A stretch of DNA of 6,169 nucleotides from Gemmatimonadota bacterium (GCA_030550695.1 JAUQOX010000174.1:1-6169); one strand, 5' to 3'; shown: positions 1 to 6,058, counted from the first letter of the stretch. Notes: generated by a model from the sequence alone, not told the origin. Numbers and translations are program-made.

Positions 1-762
1 CACGTTCACCCGCACCCCCCACCGCCGGTCCACCCCACCGCCCGGAGGCCTTCGGGGGAAGAGAAGGGTGGGGTTGGAGCGAAGGGGCTGGGCCAGTTCC
101 CGAAGGGGCTCCAAAGGAAGGCTCACTCCCGCAGTCTCCAGGAGCCACCCTGCCCGTCGGACCACGCTCCGAGGCCGGCGGCGGGCCGCCTCGAGGATGG
201 CCGGGGCACTGAAAGGCAGACGGGCCACCACCTGCAGAACGGCGGCCAGACCACCCCCTTCCTCGGGCCGTTCTGCCAGATCCAGCAGAAGGGTTTCGGG
301 GGCCGCCACCCGCAAAGACCCCGTGGGTCCTGGGACGGTGGTGAGGGCACGGGTTTCCAGGTCGGCCGCCACCACCACCCGGATCCCCGTGCCCTCCACC
401 TCCCGGCCACGGATGGGGCGGTCCGTCACCACCTGGACGGGATGACCGGCGGGAACGGGAAGCCCATGCCAGGCCGCAGCGGAGAGGAACCCCAAATAAT
501 AGTTCCGGCCCCAGTAGGCCATCAGGTCGTGGAGATACCACTCCGGGGGCACTGTCCCCCAAGCCCGGTACTCCGGGGGGACCAGGACGTAGAACCCCTT
601 GGCGGGGCTCACGATACGTCTTGCCGCCCGGGCGGCGTGGGCCGCCCGGTAGGTGGCCCCCAGGCTGGCCTCGGCCCGCCGGGCCAGTTCCGCGGCCGTG
701 ATGCAGACCACCCCTTCACTGGGGAGCGTGTCCCAGAGCTGGACGAAGGTGGTGCGGGGCAT
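1..762 (-). CDS. AbiEi-family type IV antitoxin / transcriptional regulator, 3' end cut by the left edge
   Basis: Reading leftward from ATG at 762, the frame stays open for 254 codons to the first base of the window, so the stop is missing. The N-terminal ~60 residues look like a winged helix-turn-helix (ITAAELARRA at 21-30, wing ending GFYVLVPPEYR at 56-66). They are followed by the AbiEi core: PPEWYLHDLM (72-81), YYLGFLSAAAWHG (88-100), VQVVTDRP (109-116), an IRVVV strand (127-131), and TGSLRVAAPETLLLDL (147-162). The last visible residues, RRWGVRVNV, resemble the family's usual C-terminus, so probably only a few residues are lost. Known of the family: AbiEi is the antitoxin of the AbiE abortive-infection/type IV toxin-antitoxin system. 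It represses its own promoter and counters the AbiEii nucleotidyltransferase toxin, usually encoded just downstream. The start is uncertain: ATG 762 lacks a clear Shine-Dalgarno, and an in-frame GTG at 810 would add 16 residues. It could be an unpaired AbiEi-like regulator. Confidence 0.85.
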   Translation of the reverse strand, partial: MPRTTFVQLWDTLPSEGVVCITAAELARRAEASLGATYRAAHAARAARRIVSPAKGFYVLVPPEYRAWGTVPPEWYLHDLMAYWGRNYYLGFLSAAAWHGLPVPAGHPVQVVTDRPIRGREVEGTGIRVVVAADLETRALTTVPGPTGSLRVAAPETLLLDLAERPEEGGGLAAVLQVVARLPFSAPAILEAARRRPRSVVRRAGWLLETAGVSLPLEPLRELAQPLRSNPTLLFPRRPPGGGVDRRWGVRVNV

Positions 763-855
763 GGGAGCGGTGGTGCCGGGGCAAGGCAGGCCGGAAAGTT
801 CCGAGGGCACTTCGTGCCAAGGGACTTCAAAATATCTCTAAAGATGACGAAGAAT

Positions 856-911
856 GTAAGATTAGACTTATTTGAGGCGAAACGGTTCAACTACAATTCG
901 CATAATCTTAC
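856..911. repeat. Perfect 9-bp inverted repeat, probable AbiEi operator
   Basis: GTAAGATTA at 856-864 is repeated in inverse as TAATCTTAC at 903-911, with 38 bp between the arms and 47 bp centre to centre. Reading inward from each arm, similarity continues weakly (GTAAGATTA, two free bases, C, two free bases, ATT), giving 13 matches over 17 positions. The repeat sits in an AT-rich island (26 of 80 bases G/C from 831 to 910) directly upstream of the AbiEi gene, and each arm overlaps a candidate -10 box. Known of the family: the characterised Streptococcus AbiEi binds inverted repeats in its own promoter to repress transcription. That this repeat is the AbiEi site is inference from position and symmetry. 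Confidence 0.6.
861..890 (-). promoter_or_regulatory. Candidate abiEi promoter (proximal)
   Basis: On the minus strand, TTGAAC (890-885) and TCTAAT (866-861) are separated by 18 bp. They match the sigma-70 consensus at 4 of 6 and 5 of 6 positions. The -10 box overlaps the left operator arm (856-864). Transcription would start near 854, leaving a leader of roughly 90 nt before ATG 762. The leader contains a short hairpin with GGCAC/GTGCC arms at 806-818. Confidence 0.5.
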
Positions 912-932
912 GATTACCGCAGGATAAGACAA
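905..932 (-). promoter_or_regulatory. Alternative abiEi promoter (distal)
   Basis: On the minus strand, TTGTCT (932-927) and TAAGAT (910-905) are spaced 16 bp apart. The -10 box lies wholly inside the right operator arm (903-911). It is a weaker match than the proximal pair. It is listed because both possible promoters would be covered by a repressor sitting on the inverted repeat. Confidence 0.3.
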
Positions 933-1163
933 AGAACAGATTGCGCCCGGTCCCTTGGCCCCGGGGACCATCCCGGTCCAAAGCTCCCCCTCTTGTCCCC
1001 CCGAGGCCGACCGCGGAACGGAAGGGTACGCCACCAGGGGGCTGGGCTGGACCCTTCTGGGGGACATCCTATTCCGGGAAGGGAGGGCCAAGACCGGAAC
1101 TTCGATACCGATAGGATCCCGCCGTTCGAACCCCCTCCGGAAATCCACGCCCGGCCGGTCCCG

Positions 1164-1229
1164 AGGGACGGCCGCCCGACGGCCCCGGGTGGAGGCGAGC
1201 CGGCTCTCAGGTCCGGGCGGGCCGTCCCT
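1164..1229. repeat. Long inverted repeat: 15-bp stem with one bulge
   Basis: AGGGACGGCC plus GCCCG (1164-1178) pairs with CGGGC plus GGCCGTCCCT (1214-1229), all 15 pairs Watson-Crick with a single bulged G at 1219. The 35-nt loop contains a further 10-bp palindrome, GAGCCGGCTC, at 1197-1206. There is no T tract on either side, so this is not a standard intrinsic terminator. Function is unknown. Confidence 0.55.
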
Positions 1230-1316
1230 GCCGAGGCCATCCCCGGCGCCTGCGCGGGGCCAGGCCCACCGTCCAAGGGGCACGGGAATCGCCACGATCC
1301 CCTCTCTCAAGCCTGC

Positions 1317-1355
1317 GGGGCAAGACTCTTCGCCCTGCCCCTCACCTCCGAGGGG
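1317..1355 (-). terminator. Hairpin cluster downstream of tRNA-Ala, possible terminator
   Basis: Two overlapping hairpins lie 53-91 nt past the tRNA 3' end. CCCCTC/GAGGGG (1338-1343 with 1350-1355) has a 6-nt loop. A second stem pairs 1318-1324 with 1328-1335, a 7-bp stem with one bulge and a 3-nt loop. An alternative GGGGCA/TGCCCC pairing (1317-1322 with 1336-1341) excludes the first. No T run follows, so termination is only a possibility. Confidence 0.25.
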
Positions 1356-1407
1356 GTCAAAGCGGCGCCGAGCTGAGGAGGAGACGAAGGTCCGGGGGGG
1401 GAGGTAG

Positions 1408-1480
1408 TGGAGCCAGCGGGACTCGAACCCGCGACTTCCGGCTTGCAAAGCCGGCGCTCTCCCAACTGAGCTATGGCCCC
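1408..1480 (-). tRNA. tRNA-Ala (anticodon UGC)
   Basis: Read on the minus strand, the 73 nt fold into a complete cloverleaf. The 7-bp acceptor pairs GGGGCCA with TGGCTCC and includes the G3-U70 wobble, the alanine identity element. The D arm is GCTC/GAGC, the anticodon stem CCGGC/GCCGG encloses loop TTTGCAA, and the T arm GCGGG/CCCGC encloses TTCGAGT. The discriminator base is A. The 3' CCA is not encoded: the three genomic bases after the discriminator read CTA, so CCA must be added by nucleotidyltransferase. The AT-rich patch just upstream (about 1491-1503) may carry its -10 region, but no convincing -35/-10 pair could be assigned. Confidence 0.97.
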
Positions 1481-1601
1481 TGGACGGAAGAAAACTTAAA
1501 AGTCCCTGTGAACGCCCGGTAGCGGCCCCCCTCACCTCTCCCCCCGACGGAAGGGCACCTGGCTGGCGGCCCGTCCTGTCTTTGCCTTCCCCTCCCCGCC
1601 G

Positions 1602-2363
1602 TCAGCATCCCACCACCATCCCCCCGTACCCCTCGTGGGCCCGGCGCACCTCCTCCAGCGTCCTGAAGGGCCCCGCCCACACCCGGACCTTCCCGTCCAG
1701 GGAGTTCTGGACCCGACCCGGGAGCCCTTCCGCCGCCAAGCGCTCCAGGTGGATCCGGGCCTCCCGTTCCCCCTCGAAGACCCCGGCCATGAGGAACCAG
1801 CACGCCCGGGGGGGTCCGGGGGTCTCCAACACCGTGAGTCGTACCCGGGCCGTACCCGGTCCCAACAGGTCCAGCTCCCGGGCCATCCGCCGCGACACGT
1901 CCAGGATCCGCCCTTCCACGAAGGGCCCCCGGTCGTTCACGGTGAGCTGGGCTGTCCGGCCGTTGTCCAGGTTCTCCACCCGGAGGCGGGTACCGAAGGG
2001 CAGGAGCCGGTGGGCCGCCGTGGGGGCCTCCTGGTCGTAGATCTCCCCCGAGGCCGTGGGGCGGCCGTGGTAAGGGTGACCGTACCAGGAGGCCACGCCG
2101 GTCTCGCTCCAACCCACGGGAAACCCCGACGCAAGGTGATCCCAGGGGAGCGCGGCCCCCGGGAAGGTGGGGGGCGGGAGGGGTCGAGCCGGCCCTTCGG
2201 CTGCCTCTGGCGGTGCCTTGGGCACGGACCGAGGCGCCCGGGGCGCCGTCCCCACCAGGGTGCAGCCGGCAAGCAGTCCCACGAAAGCCAGAACACCCGA
2301 ACTCGTTGCGGCGGACCCCCCTTGCGGCCGGCGGCGCCGGCGACCCCGAGCGCTCGCCTCCAT
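1602..2363 (-). CDS. rlpA: RlpA-family lipoprotein: septal lytic transglycosylase (DPBB + SPOR)
   Basis: The 253-aa protein has an Arg-rich N-terminus (RRRRR at 8-12), a hydrophobic VLAFVGLLAG stretch and Cys34 in an LAGC lipobox, so it should be a lipidated envelope protein. A Pro-rich linker (about 40-72) precedes the double-psi beta-barrel (about 87-180) with GVASWYG, HGRPTASGEIYD, AAHRLLPFGT, VNDRGPF and ILDVSRRMA. E107, H118 and D144 have the same spacing as E120/H131/D157 of Pseudomonas aeruginosa RlpA, a lytic transglycosylase that cleaves stem-less (denuded) glycan strands. Residues from about 188 to 250 form a SPOR domain (CWFLMAGVFEGEREA to VRVWAGPF), which binds denuded septal peptidoglycan. 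Expected role: separating daughter cells at division. ATG 2363 is chosen because it puts the lipobox at a normal distance. A longer frame reaches 2495, but its extra 44 residues look non-coding. The Shine-Dalgarno is weak. Confidence 0.92.
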   Translation of the reverse strand: MEASARGRRRRRPQGGSAATSSGVLAFVGLLAGCTLVGTAPRAPRSVPKAPPEAAEGPARPLPPPTFPGAALPWDHLASGFPVGWSETGVASWYGHPYHGRPTASGEIYDQEAPTAAHRLLPFGTRLRVENLDNGRTAQLTVNDRGPFVEGRILDVSRRMARELDLLGPGTARVRLTVLETPGPPRACWFLMAGVFEGEREARIHLERLAAEGLPGRVQNSLDGKVRVWAGPFRTLEEVRRAHEGYGGMVVGC

Positions 2364-2488
2364 CGGAGCCGAATTCCCCGGGGCCGATCTCAAGACTCGT
2401 GGTCTCGAGCGCCCCGAATCATGGACCGGAGCTGGACCCGGGAGGAGGCCACCCCCTGCTCGGGACCACCCCCCTCCCCGCCCCCTCC
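2364..2488 (-). other. Short gap between M14 peptidase and rlpA, with leader hairpin
   Basis: This is a 125-bp non-coding gap between two co-oriented genes. It contains an 8-bp stem (arms 2389-2396 and 2402-2409, 5-nt loop) that pairs fully in the minus-strand RNA with one G-U pair. The stem lies 25 nt upstream of the rlpA ATG, next to a CCCCGGGG palindrome (2376-2383). No T tract follows and no clear promoter is visible, so read-through from the peptidase gene is possible. Confidence 0.35.
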
Positions 2489-4195
2489 TCACCACCCCCG
2501 ACCCTCCCCTTGCACCAGACGGGCAGGCAGGGGGGTCGGCCGCATGAGCTTGTAGATGGGCACCAGGGGCGGGCCCTGGGGGCGGGTCGGCCCCATTTGC
2601 GGAGGCCGGTCTTCGGGGTCGTCTCCCCTTGGGACGGGGGCACCCGCCTGGGGCCGGGGGAGCCAGGCGTCCATGGTGTTCCAGTAGATCACGTTGTCGT
2701 CGGTTTCGGGCTCCAGCATGTGGGCCGCAAGACGGCCCAGGAACTGGGCGGTAGGCACCACGAAGGTGCCTGGGGGGAAGGTGCGGGTCAGGGTGACCAC
2801 TTCTCCCACCTGCACCCGGGTAGCCGCCGCATGGTTGTACGCCTGCTCATGGCTCACGCCGGCCACGGTGTAGGCACTCACCTCCAACTCCACGGGTGCG
2901 GTCAACCTCTCCACCGTGATCCCGTGTTTCCGCAGCATATCCACGGCGGCCACGGCGTCCCGGGGAAGCACGTAGGCCCAGGGGCGGGGCCGGGTCTTAG
3001 TGGCCACCGGCTTCTTGAGGAGCTTGGCGCCGGTGACCTGGATGGTGTCCACCCGGCCGCCGGGTTGCGCTCCGGGTCCTCCCCCCCGGATCAGGGTATA
3101 GCTCACCGGATCGTCTTCCGGGGCGTATTCCATCTCCACCGCGATCTCCCCGCGGGGAGCGGCGCCCAGGGCCACGGTCTCCGCCCGGGCGTCTTCCACC
3201 ACCTTCATCAGCCGGGCCGCATGCCGGGCCGCGAACTCCACCACGGCCAGATTGCCCAGATACCCGGCCCGGGCACCTTCTTCCAGACCTTGGCCGGGCG
3301 CCTCGAAAAGGATCCCCACGGCGTTGATGAACCCCCCGTAGTTGCGCCCGATGCGGGCCTGGTAGCCCCCCACCCGCCATACCTCTTCGTCTCCGCCCGA
3401 GTAGTACCAGGAGCGGAACCCCTCGGTGGCCAGCTTGGCGTCGATGGCCGGAAAGATCTCACGATCGCAGATGCGTGTAAGCTCCTGATTCGGATCGAAG
3501 TGACTGGGGCACTGATAGCAAAGGTTGTACGGTCGGGACCCCCCGTTGTGGGAATCCACGAACATATGGGGACGCCAACGGGCAAGCACGTTGCTCACGT
3601 AGGCCGCGATTTCGGGCTGTTCCACCTTCACGTAGTCGCGGTTCAGATCGATCCCCCAGGCGTTGCCCCGCTGGCCACGGCCTTCGGCCCACTCGTACCC
3701 GTCGGGGTTGAGCTGGGGTGCCACAAGCACCGTCACCTGGTCCAACAGGGCGTTGGCCGCCGTCCCGGGTGTGGCGAAGTCCCGCATGAGGATGAGCAAG
3801 CCCTCCCGGAACGTGCGCTCCCCCCCGTGGACGTTGGCGGCCAGGAGGACGATGGGACGTCCCAGGGCCCAGGCCTCCCACGGCTCGCTCACCAGGGGAC
3901 GGCTGAAAACGGCCAGGGCAAGCTCCCTCCCCTCCCAGCTTTTCCCATAGCTGGTGAGGCGCATCTCCGTGGTGGCGGCCCGAAGGGCGTGGAGGTACTC
4001 CCACATCTCCTGGTGGTTCGTGGTGCGCTGGAAGCCCGAGAGCTCCGCCGCGGTGCGGGGGAAGCCCTCGGCCACGGGGGCCCACCGCTGCTGGCTCAGG
4101 CCGGCTAGGGGCAGGAAGAGCACCAGGAAGACAGGGGAGAGGAAGTCTCTCCGCGGCAGGAGCGGGTTCCAGCGGGTTCGGTAACGGAAGGCCAT
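2489..4195 (-). CDS. Secreted M14-family zinc carboxypeptidase with long C-terminal region
   Basis: The 568-aa protein begins with a basic n-region (RYRTRW, LLPRRD), a hydrophobic stretch (about 18-33) and a likely signal-peptidase site near LAGLS-QQ, so it is exported. The M14 catalytic domain spans about 55-345. Zinc ligands are H123 and E126 (NVHGGE) and H216 (FVDSHNGG). N185-R186 (DLNRDY) bind the substrate carboxylate, and E298 (ILFEAPG) is the general base. All key residues are present, so an active metallo-exopeptidase releasing C-terminal residues is expected; the substrate is unknown. Residues from about 346 to 568 exceed the usual catalytic core and carry WAYVLPRDAVAAVDMLRKHGI (about 406-426) and, near the end, LGRLAAHMLEPETDDNVIYWN, a pattern I associate with large secreted M14 proteins of environmental bacteria. 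The start at 4195 is set by GGAGGAA five bases upstream. The frame extends to 4738, but that part looks non-coding. rlpA follows after 125 bp on the same strand. Confidence 0.93.
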   Translation of the reverse strand: MAFRYRTRWNPLLPRRDFLSPVFLVLFLPLAGLSQQRWAPVAEGFPRTAAELSGFQRTTNHQEMWEYLHALRAATTEMRLTSYGKSWEGRELALAVFSRPLVSEPWEAWALGRPIVLLAANVHGGERTFREGLLILMRDFATPGTAANALLDQVTVLVAPQLNPDGYEWAEGRGQRGNAWGIDLNRDYVKVEQPEIAAYVSNVLARWRPHMFVDSHNGGSRPYNLCYQCPSHFDPNQELTRICDREIFPAIDAKLATEGFRSWYYSGGDEEVWRVGGYQARIGRNYGGFINAVGILFEAPGQGLEEGARAGYLGNLAVVEFAARHAARLMKVVEDARAETVALGAAPRGEIAVEMEYAPEDDPVSYTLIRGGGPGAQPGGRVDTIQVTGAKLLKKPVATKTRPRPWAYVLPRDAVAAVDMLRKHGITVERLTAPVELEVSAYTVAGVSHEQAYNHAAATRVQVGEVVTLTRTFPPGTFVVPTAQFLGRLAAHMLEPETDDNVIYWNTMDAWLPRPQAGAPVPRGDDPEDRPPQMGPTRPQGPPLVPIYKLMRPTPLPARLVQGEGRGW

Positions 4196-4198
4196 GAG

Positions 4199-4205
4199 TT
4201 CCTCC
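4199..4205 (-). promoter_or_regulatory. Shine-Dalgarno of the M14 peptidase
   Basis: GGAGGAA on the minus strand, with its GGAGG core at 4205-4201, lies five bases from ATG 4195. It decides the start against the 181-codon longer in-frame option. Confidence 0.85.
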
Positions 4206-4617
4206 GGGTCTTGGAAGGCCAGAGAGGGCACCGGCGGGAGAGCAGGTCCGACAACCGGAGGCCTGGTCCACCGGCGCGGCAGGCGGCGTTCCGACGGCGG
4301 GTGCCCGATGGGGGGGGCCGCAGCCCCTCCGCCCCCGGAACGGTCTAGAAAGTAGGAACGGGGGGTACACCGGGACCAGGGGGCTTGCGTCCAAGCCCCC
4401 GCTTCCCCCGGATGGACCGGGCGGTCCTTCGGCCCCAAGAACGGAGTCGGCCGCCGTCCGCCCGCCGTCCGCCCCGGGCGCCGCCTCCGGGCCGAAAGGC
4501 ACGCCGCTTCCCTGCCGTTCCCTTGCCAGGCCCCCCGCCCCGCGGAATCATGTCCCCCTGCATGACGGGGGGCGGCTGCCCCTAGCCCGGAGCGGTTCCC
4601 CTTCCACCCCTTGCGGC
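4206..4617. other. Divergent intergenic region between M14 peptidase and serine hydrolase
   Basis: The two divergent genes are 434 bp apart. No frame here encodes a credible protein; translations are Pro/Arg/Gly-rich. The promoters of both genes must lie here, but no convincing -35/-10 pair could be named in this GC-rich DNA. Notable contents are the perfect hairpin at 4379-4400 and an 11-bp tandem duplication (CCGCCGTCCGC at 4451-4461 and 4462-4472). Confidence 0.6.
4379..4400. repeat. Perfect 9-bp hairpin with 4-nt loop
   Basis: GGGGGCTTG (4379-4387) pairs exactly with CAAGCCCCC (4392-4400) across the loop CGTC. It lies about 185 bp upstream of the M14 start and 230 bp upstream of the hydrolase start. 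Neither strand has a T run after it. Because it lies between divergent genes it is more likely a regulatory or leader element than a terminator. Confidence 0.5.
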
Positions 4618-4621
4618 GAGG
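4618..4621 (+). promoter_or_regulatory. Shine-Dalgarno of the serine hydrolase
   Basis: GAGG lies eight bases before ATG 4630. It overlaps the alternative GTG start at 4621, which favours ATG 4630 as the real start. Confidence 0.65.
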
Positions 4622-4629
4622 TGCTGAGC

Positions 4630-5886
4630 ATGTCCGTCCGTTCCCCTTCCTTCCCCAGGCGCCGTGTGGCCCTCGGCCTGGCTTTCCTCGGCCTGGTGTT
4701 CCGGGGCCCGCCGGCAAGTTTCGGCCAACCCGTCCCACCCCCTCCCGAAAGGATCCTGGAGAACGCCCTGGTGGTGGGGATCGCCATGGGGATTCCGGGG
4801 ATCTCCGCCGCCATCGGTGTGGCCGACACCCTCCTTTGGACCGGCACCGCGGGCTACGACGACCTGAGCCGGCGGACGCCTCTCCACGCCGGCTCCCGCT
4901 TCGGCATCGGGAGCATCACGAAAACCTTCGTGGCCCGGGTCATCCTCCAGCTTGCCGACGAAGGGAAGGTGAGCCTGGATCGCCCGGCCACGGAGTATGT
5001 GGATCTTCCCATCCTCCGGCGCATCCCCAACGCCGGCACGGCCACCCTGCGCCAGCTCTTGAACCATCAGAGCGGGGTGCCCACCTGGGAATTCCAGAGG
5101 GATTGGATTCCCCGGGGAAGGGGTCGCGAGATGGAGCTGGGGCGAATCTGGGGGAAGACGGAGACCCTGGAGTACTGCACGGAAGACCTCCTCCCAGCCA
5201 CCGGCGCCCCCGGGGAGCGCTACAGCTATTCCAACACGAACTACACCTTGTTGGGCCTGGTCATCGAAGCCGTGACGGGAAACGATGCGGCGGTGGAGAT
5301 CCGCCGCAGGATCCTGGAACCCCTGGGGCTTCGGGATACTTTCCTGGAATCCTTCGAGCCCGTGCCCGGCGGGTACGTGCATCACTACCATTATGCCACC
5401 CCGGCCTTCGAGACCGCCGCCGGGGTCCATCGGGGCTTTCCGGAGGTGCGTCCCTATCTGGTCGAGTCCACCGCGGCCAACCTGTCGCCCGAATGGACCG
5501 CCGGCGGAATGGTGTCGTCGGCCCGGGATCTGGTGCGGTGGGCCCGGGCCCTCCGAGACGGCGAGCTGGTGAGCGCGGCTATGCACGAAGAAGCCTTCCG
5601 GTACTACCCCCCGGCGGCGGGCGCGAACCCCCGGTCCCAGTACCTACAGGGGATCGCCCGCACCGTAGACTTCTACGACGGCCGCACAGTCTACGGGCAC
5701 TCCGGGGGTACTCTGGGGTTCACCGCCTACCTGTATTGGTTCGAAGACGACGGCACCATCGTGTCCTTGCTGGCCAACGTGGGAGGCATGCACAGCGGCC
5801 TTGCTCCCAGCCCGGTGAGCCTGTTCTTCCGGGAGGTATGGTTGGGGGCGGTGATGCGCTACCTGGCGGCCCGGAAGGGGCCGTAG
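4630..5886 (+). CDS. Secreted beta-lactamase-family serine hydrolase (class C / DD-peptidase fold)
   Basis: The 418-aa protein has an RRR n-region (10-12), a hydrophobic segment (about 13-24) and a probable cleavage site near PASFG-Q (28-33), so it is exported to the periplasm. The penicillin-binding/beta-lactamase motifs occur in order: S95-I-T-K98 (nucleophile and base, GSITKTF), Y200-S-N202 (GERYSYSNTNY), and H357-S-G359 (YGHSGGTLGF), the HxG form of the KTG motif. LLNHQSGVP (143-151) and TAGGMVSSARDLVRW (290-304) are also typical. HxG members include D-aminopeptidases, R61-type DD-carboxypeptidases and esterases. A serine acyl-enzyme mechanism is secure; the exact substrate is not. A D-amino-acid peptide, peptidoglycan stem or ester are the options, and a true drug-hydrolysing beta-lactamase is less likely. 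ATG 4630 is preferred over GTG 4621 because of the GAGG eight bases upstream. It is divergent from the M14 gene and followed after 172 bp by another exported-protein gene. Confidence 0.92.
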   Translation: MSVRSPSFPRRRVALGLAFLGLVFRGPPASFGQPVPPPPERILENALVVGIAMGIPGISAAIGVADTLLWTGTAGYDDLSRRTPLHAGSRFGIGSITKTFVARVILQLADEGKVSLDRPATEYVDLPILRRIPNAGTATLRQLLNHQSGVPTWEFQRDWIPRGRGREMELGRIWGKTETLEYCTEDLLPATGAPGERYSYSNTNYTLLGLVIEAVTGNDAAVEIRRRILEPLGLRDTFLESFEPVPGGYVHHYHYATPAFETAAGVHRGFPEVRPYLVESTAANLSPEWTAGGMVSSARDLVRWARALRDGELVSAAMHEEAFRYYPPAAGANPRSQYLQGIARTVDFYDGRTVYGHSGGTLGFTAYLYWFEDDGTIVSLLANVGGMHSGLAPSPVSLFFREVWLGAVMRYLAARKGP

Positions 5887-6047
5887 GATCGTGCCTCCCT
5901 TGCCGGCCCGTTGCCAAGACCCCGTCCTGCCGCCCCGCCTCACCGGAGCGGTACGGCCAGCCTTCTCGGACCCCCTGCGTCAGGCTCGAACCCTAAGGTC
6001 TACCCTTGATTTTCCTCCCATTCCCCGACCCGAGCATCCCTCACCCC

Positions 6048-6053
6048 GGAGGT
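6048..6053 (+). promoter_or_regulatory. Shine-Dalgarno of the right-edge gene
   Basis: GGAGGT lies five bases before ATG 6059, a near-ideal ribosome binding site that supports a real gene although only 37 codons are visible. The 5887-6047 gap has no clear terminator or promoter. Confidence 0.75.
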
Positions 6054-6058
6054 CCTCC

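Larger units (their letters stand above)
940..1407. other. Gene-free GC-rich stretch between abiEi promoter and tRNA-Ala
   Basis: No reading frame here looks like a protein. All six frames give Pro/Arg/Gly-rich, low-complexity translations without recognisable motifs. The stretch contains a strong bulged stem (1164-1229) and a cluster of small hairpins just downstream of the tRNA (1317-1355). It could hold an unrecognised structured RNA or be decayed island DNA; no known RNA family is recognised. Confidence 0.6.

Noticed and set aside
1125..1134. TTCGAACCCC, resembling a tRNA T-loop or att copy of the tRNA-Ala 3' end
   Set aside because: Only 8 bases (TCGAACCC) match the tRNA gene and flanking bases do not continue the match or form a T stem. 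Chance is sufficient.
891..1535. Minus-strand 214-codon frame through the tRNA region
   Set aside because: Its HSSVGRAPALQAG...FESRWLH segment is simply tRNA-Ala translated, a well-known artefact. The rest is Arg/Pro/Gly low complexity.
2213..4108. Plus-strand 631-codon frame
   Set aside because: It is an antisense shadow of the M14 and rlpA genes, caused by the high G/C content. Its translation is His/Gly/Pro-rich with no motif, whereas the minus strand carries complete catalytic signatures.
4451..4472. 11-bp tandem duplication CCGCCGTCCGC
   Set aside because: It has only two copies in low-complexity GC-rich DNA. This is likely slippage, with no sign of function.
5878..5909. GGGCCG/CGGCCC pairing at the end of the serine hydrolase gene as a terminator
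   Set aside because: It has a 6-bp stem with a ~20-nt loop and no T run, which is too weak to call.
4611..5996. Plus-strand 461-codon frame overlapping the serine hydrolase
   Set aside because: It is another frame of the same strand, with an Arg/Pro/Gly-rich translation. The 4630-5886 frame carries the SxxK, YxN and HxG motifs.
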